A DNA stretch of 15,046 nt, taken from assembly GCA_964648215.1 (NCBI GenBank), contig CAZYMF010000115.1, positions 1 to 15,046 on the forward strand, read 5' to 3'. This DNA is from CAZYMF01 sp964648215. Lineage in GTDB: Bacteria; Desulfobacterota; Binatia; HRBIN30; JACQVA1. Position numbers and translations under genes: made by a program. Under the pieces are notes generated by a model, which ran no database searches, was not told the DNA's origin, and saw nothing but the letters and a program-made list of their open reading frames with translations. Shown in pieces: positions 14,040-15,046 of the stretch (position 1 is the first letter of the stretch; the number at the start of each line of letters is the position of its first letter).

Positions 14040-15046
14040 TCAGTCCTTCCAGAGGTTGTTGGCCGCGTACTTGAGGACAACGTCGACGCAGTTGGGGCAG
14101 TAGCCGTTCTCGAGCAGGTTCTGCACCATGGCGTTGTACTTGTCCGTCTGCTCCTCGTCGCGCGTGCGGGCCTTGGTGATGATGCGGCTGATGTCACGCA
14201 CGGAGGACATGAGCTTTTTCTCGATCGCTTCCTTGATCGGCTCGTAGCTGCGGTAGCTGATGCGACCGCCGCGGCGGCTGGCGGCCCAGAGATAGGCGAT
14301 CACCTCCTGGCGGAAGCCGTCGGCGGCGGAGCCAATGATTGCGATCTGCTCCTCGATTGACTTCAGAAAGCCCTCGTCGGGTTGCAGCTCCTCCTTGGTG
14401 TTGCGATCCTTCACCTTCGTCTTGTTGACGTACGCTTCGGCATGATCGAGGTAGTTCTGAAACAACGACTCGGCTTGCTCCTGGTACGAGTAGACGAAGG
14501 CCTTGGTGATCTCCTTCTCCAGAATGTCGAGATATTCCTTGTGCAGAACGTCCTGCAGGAAATCGAGGTACTGCTTGCGAGTGTCGTCGGGAAGGTCGGC
14601 TTCCTTGGTCATGCCGATGAGAGCCTCGCGGACGTTGATGGGATTGATGCAGTTGCCCTCGATGTTGTCGGACAGGGCGTTGTCGAGTGCCTTCATGATG
14701 AAGCGCGTGGAGATGCCGCTCATGCCCTCACGTTTGGTGTCGTCGCGCAACTCGTGGACGTCGATCTTCTTGGTCTTGCCCTTCTCCACGACCTCCTCGC
14801 CGTTGTACAGCTTGAGCTTGGTCATGAGGTCGCACTTTGTGGTCGGCTCGAGCCGGGAAAGGATGGCGAACATCGAGGCGATGTCGAGCGTGTGGGGCGC
14901 GACGTGAGCGCGGAAGTCCGAATTGCGGATAATCTTCTGGTAGATCTTCACCTCTTCGGAGAGGCGCAGGTTGTAGGGGACCTTGACCACGACGATGCGG
15001 TCGAGGATCGCCTCGTTGGTGTGATCGGCCTTGAACTTCTGCCACT
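14040..15046 (-). CDS. prkA: PrkA serine protein kinase, C-terminal part
   Basis: The reading frame is open to the end of the window, so the 5' part, including the Walker A/AAA-like motor, lies outside; 334 residues are visible out of roughly 640 for the family. The visible part starts within the AAA-like domain at HTNEAILDRIVVVKVPYNLR, and continues into the PrkA C-terminal domain with PHTLDIASMFAILSRLEPT and GISTRFIMKALDNALS. It ends in a helical tail with a C-x2-C pair (YCPNCVDVVLKY), which resembles the end of Bacillus-type PrkA more than that of E. coli YeaG. PrkA is a cytoplasmic kinase (AAA+ ATPase in some reports) acting in sporulation, nitrogen starvation and general stress. The promoter is beyond the window. 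yhbH and spoVR follow on the same strand with gaps of 40 and 3 bases, forming the usual three-gene operon. Confidence 0.96.
   Translation of the reverse strand, partial: WQKFKADHTNEAILDRIVVVKVPYNLRLSEEVKIYQKIIRNSDFRAHVAPHTLDIASMFAILSRLEPTTKCDLMTKLKLYNGEEVVEKGKTKKIDVHELRDDTKREGMSGISTRFIMKALDNALSDNIEGNCINPINVREALIGMTKEADLPDDTRKQYLDFLQDVLHKEYLDILEKEITKAFVYSYQEQAESLFQNYLDHAEAYVNKTKVKDRNTKEELQPDEGFLKSIEEQIAIIGSAADGFRQEVIAYLWAASRRGGRISYRSYEPIKEAIEKKLMSSVRDISRIITKARTRDEEQTDKYNAMVQNLLENGYCPNCVDVVLKYAANNLWKD

Overview
The window looks like a chromosomal segment of a high-GC, double-membraned (Gram-negative type) bacterium. The evidence for an outer membrane is strong: a large TamB-family protein and a long Omp85/BamA-family barrel lie in one overlapping operon next to a periplasmic HtrA protease. 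Taxonomy cannot be fixed from the sequence. The Bacillus-like form of the YhbH and PrkA proteins, together with an Omp85 with about seven POTRA domains, would fit a deep-branching proteobacterial or delta-like lineage, but that is inference.

Layout: (1) bases 1-139 hold the 3' part of a 5S rRNA gene and a strong intrinsic terminator, the end of an rRNA operon on the + strand. (2) Bases 226-2560 hold three minus-strand genes: a 60-residue zinc-ribbon-like protein, a ferritin/rubrerythrin-like helical protein, and an exported HtrA/DegQ-type protease with two PDZ domains. (3) Bases 2561-2891 are a 331-bp divergent intergenic region with a 12-bp perfect palindrome. (4) Bases 2892-9867 hold tamB and a bamA-like Omp85 gene on the + strand, overlapping by 11 bp. 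(5) Bases 9877-11211 hold a CNNM/CorC-type membrane protein with a CBS pair on the minus strand, converging on the Omp85 gene with only 9 bp between stops. (6) Bases 11345-15046 hold, on the minus strand and in transcription order, prkA (5' part outside the window), yhbH/yeaH and spoVR.

Functionally there are two modules. The first is envelope biogenesis: TamB (a bridge between inner and outer membrane), the Omp85 barrel (insertion of outer-membrane proteins), and the divergent HtrA protease (periplasmic quality control). The second is the conserved PrkA-YhbH-SpoVR set, a serine kinase with two partner proteins linked to sporulation in Bacillus and to stress and nitrogen-starvation survival in enterobacteria. 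The CorC-like gene lies downstream of spoVR in the same direction and may be read through from it.

I did not find a clearly new system. There are no mobile elements, CRISPR arrays, integrase genes or defence genes. The most unusual points are the extra POTRA domains and a low-complexity insert with a repeated end in the last POTRA of the Omp85 protein, a proline-rich insert in TamB, and an altered metal-ligand motif in the ferritin-like protein. Most other long open frames are antisense or frame-shifted shadows caused by the high GC content.
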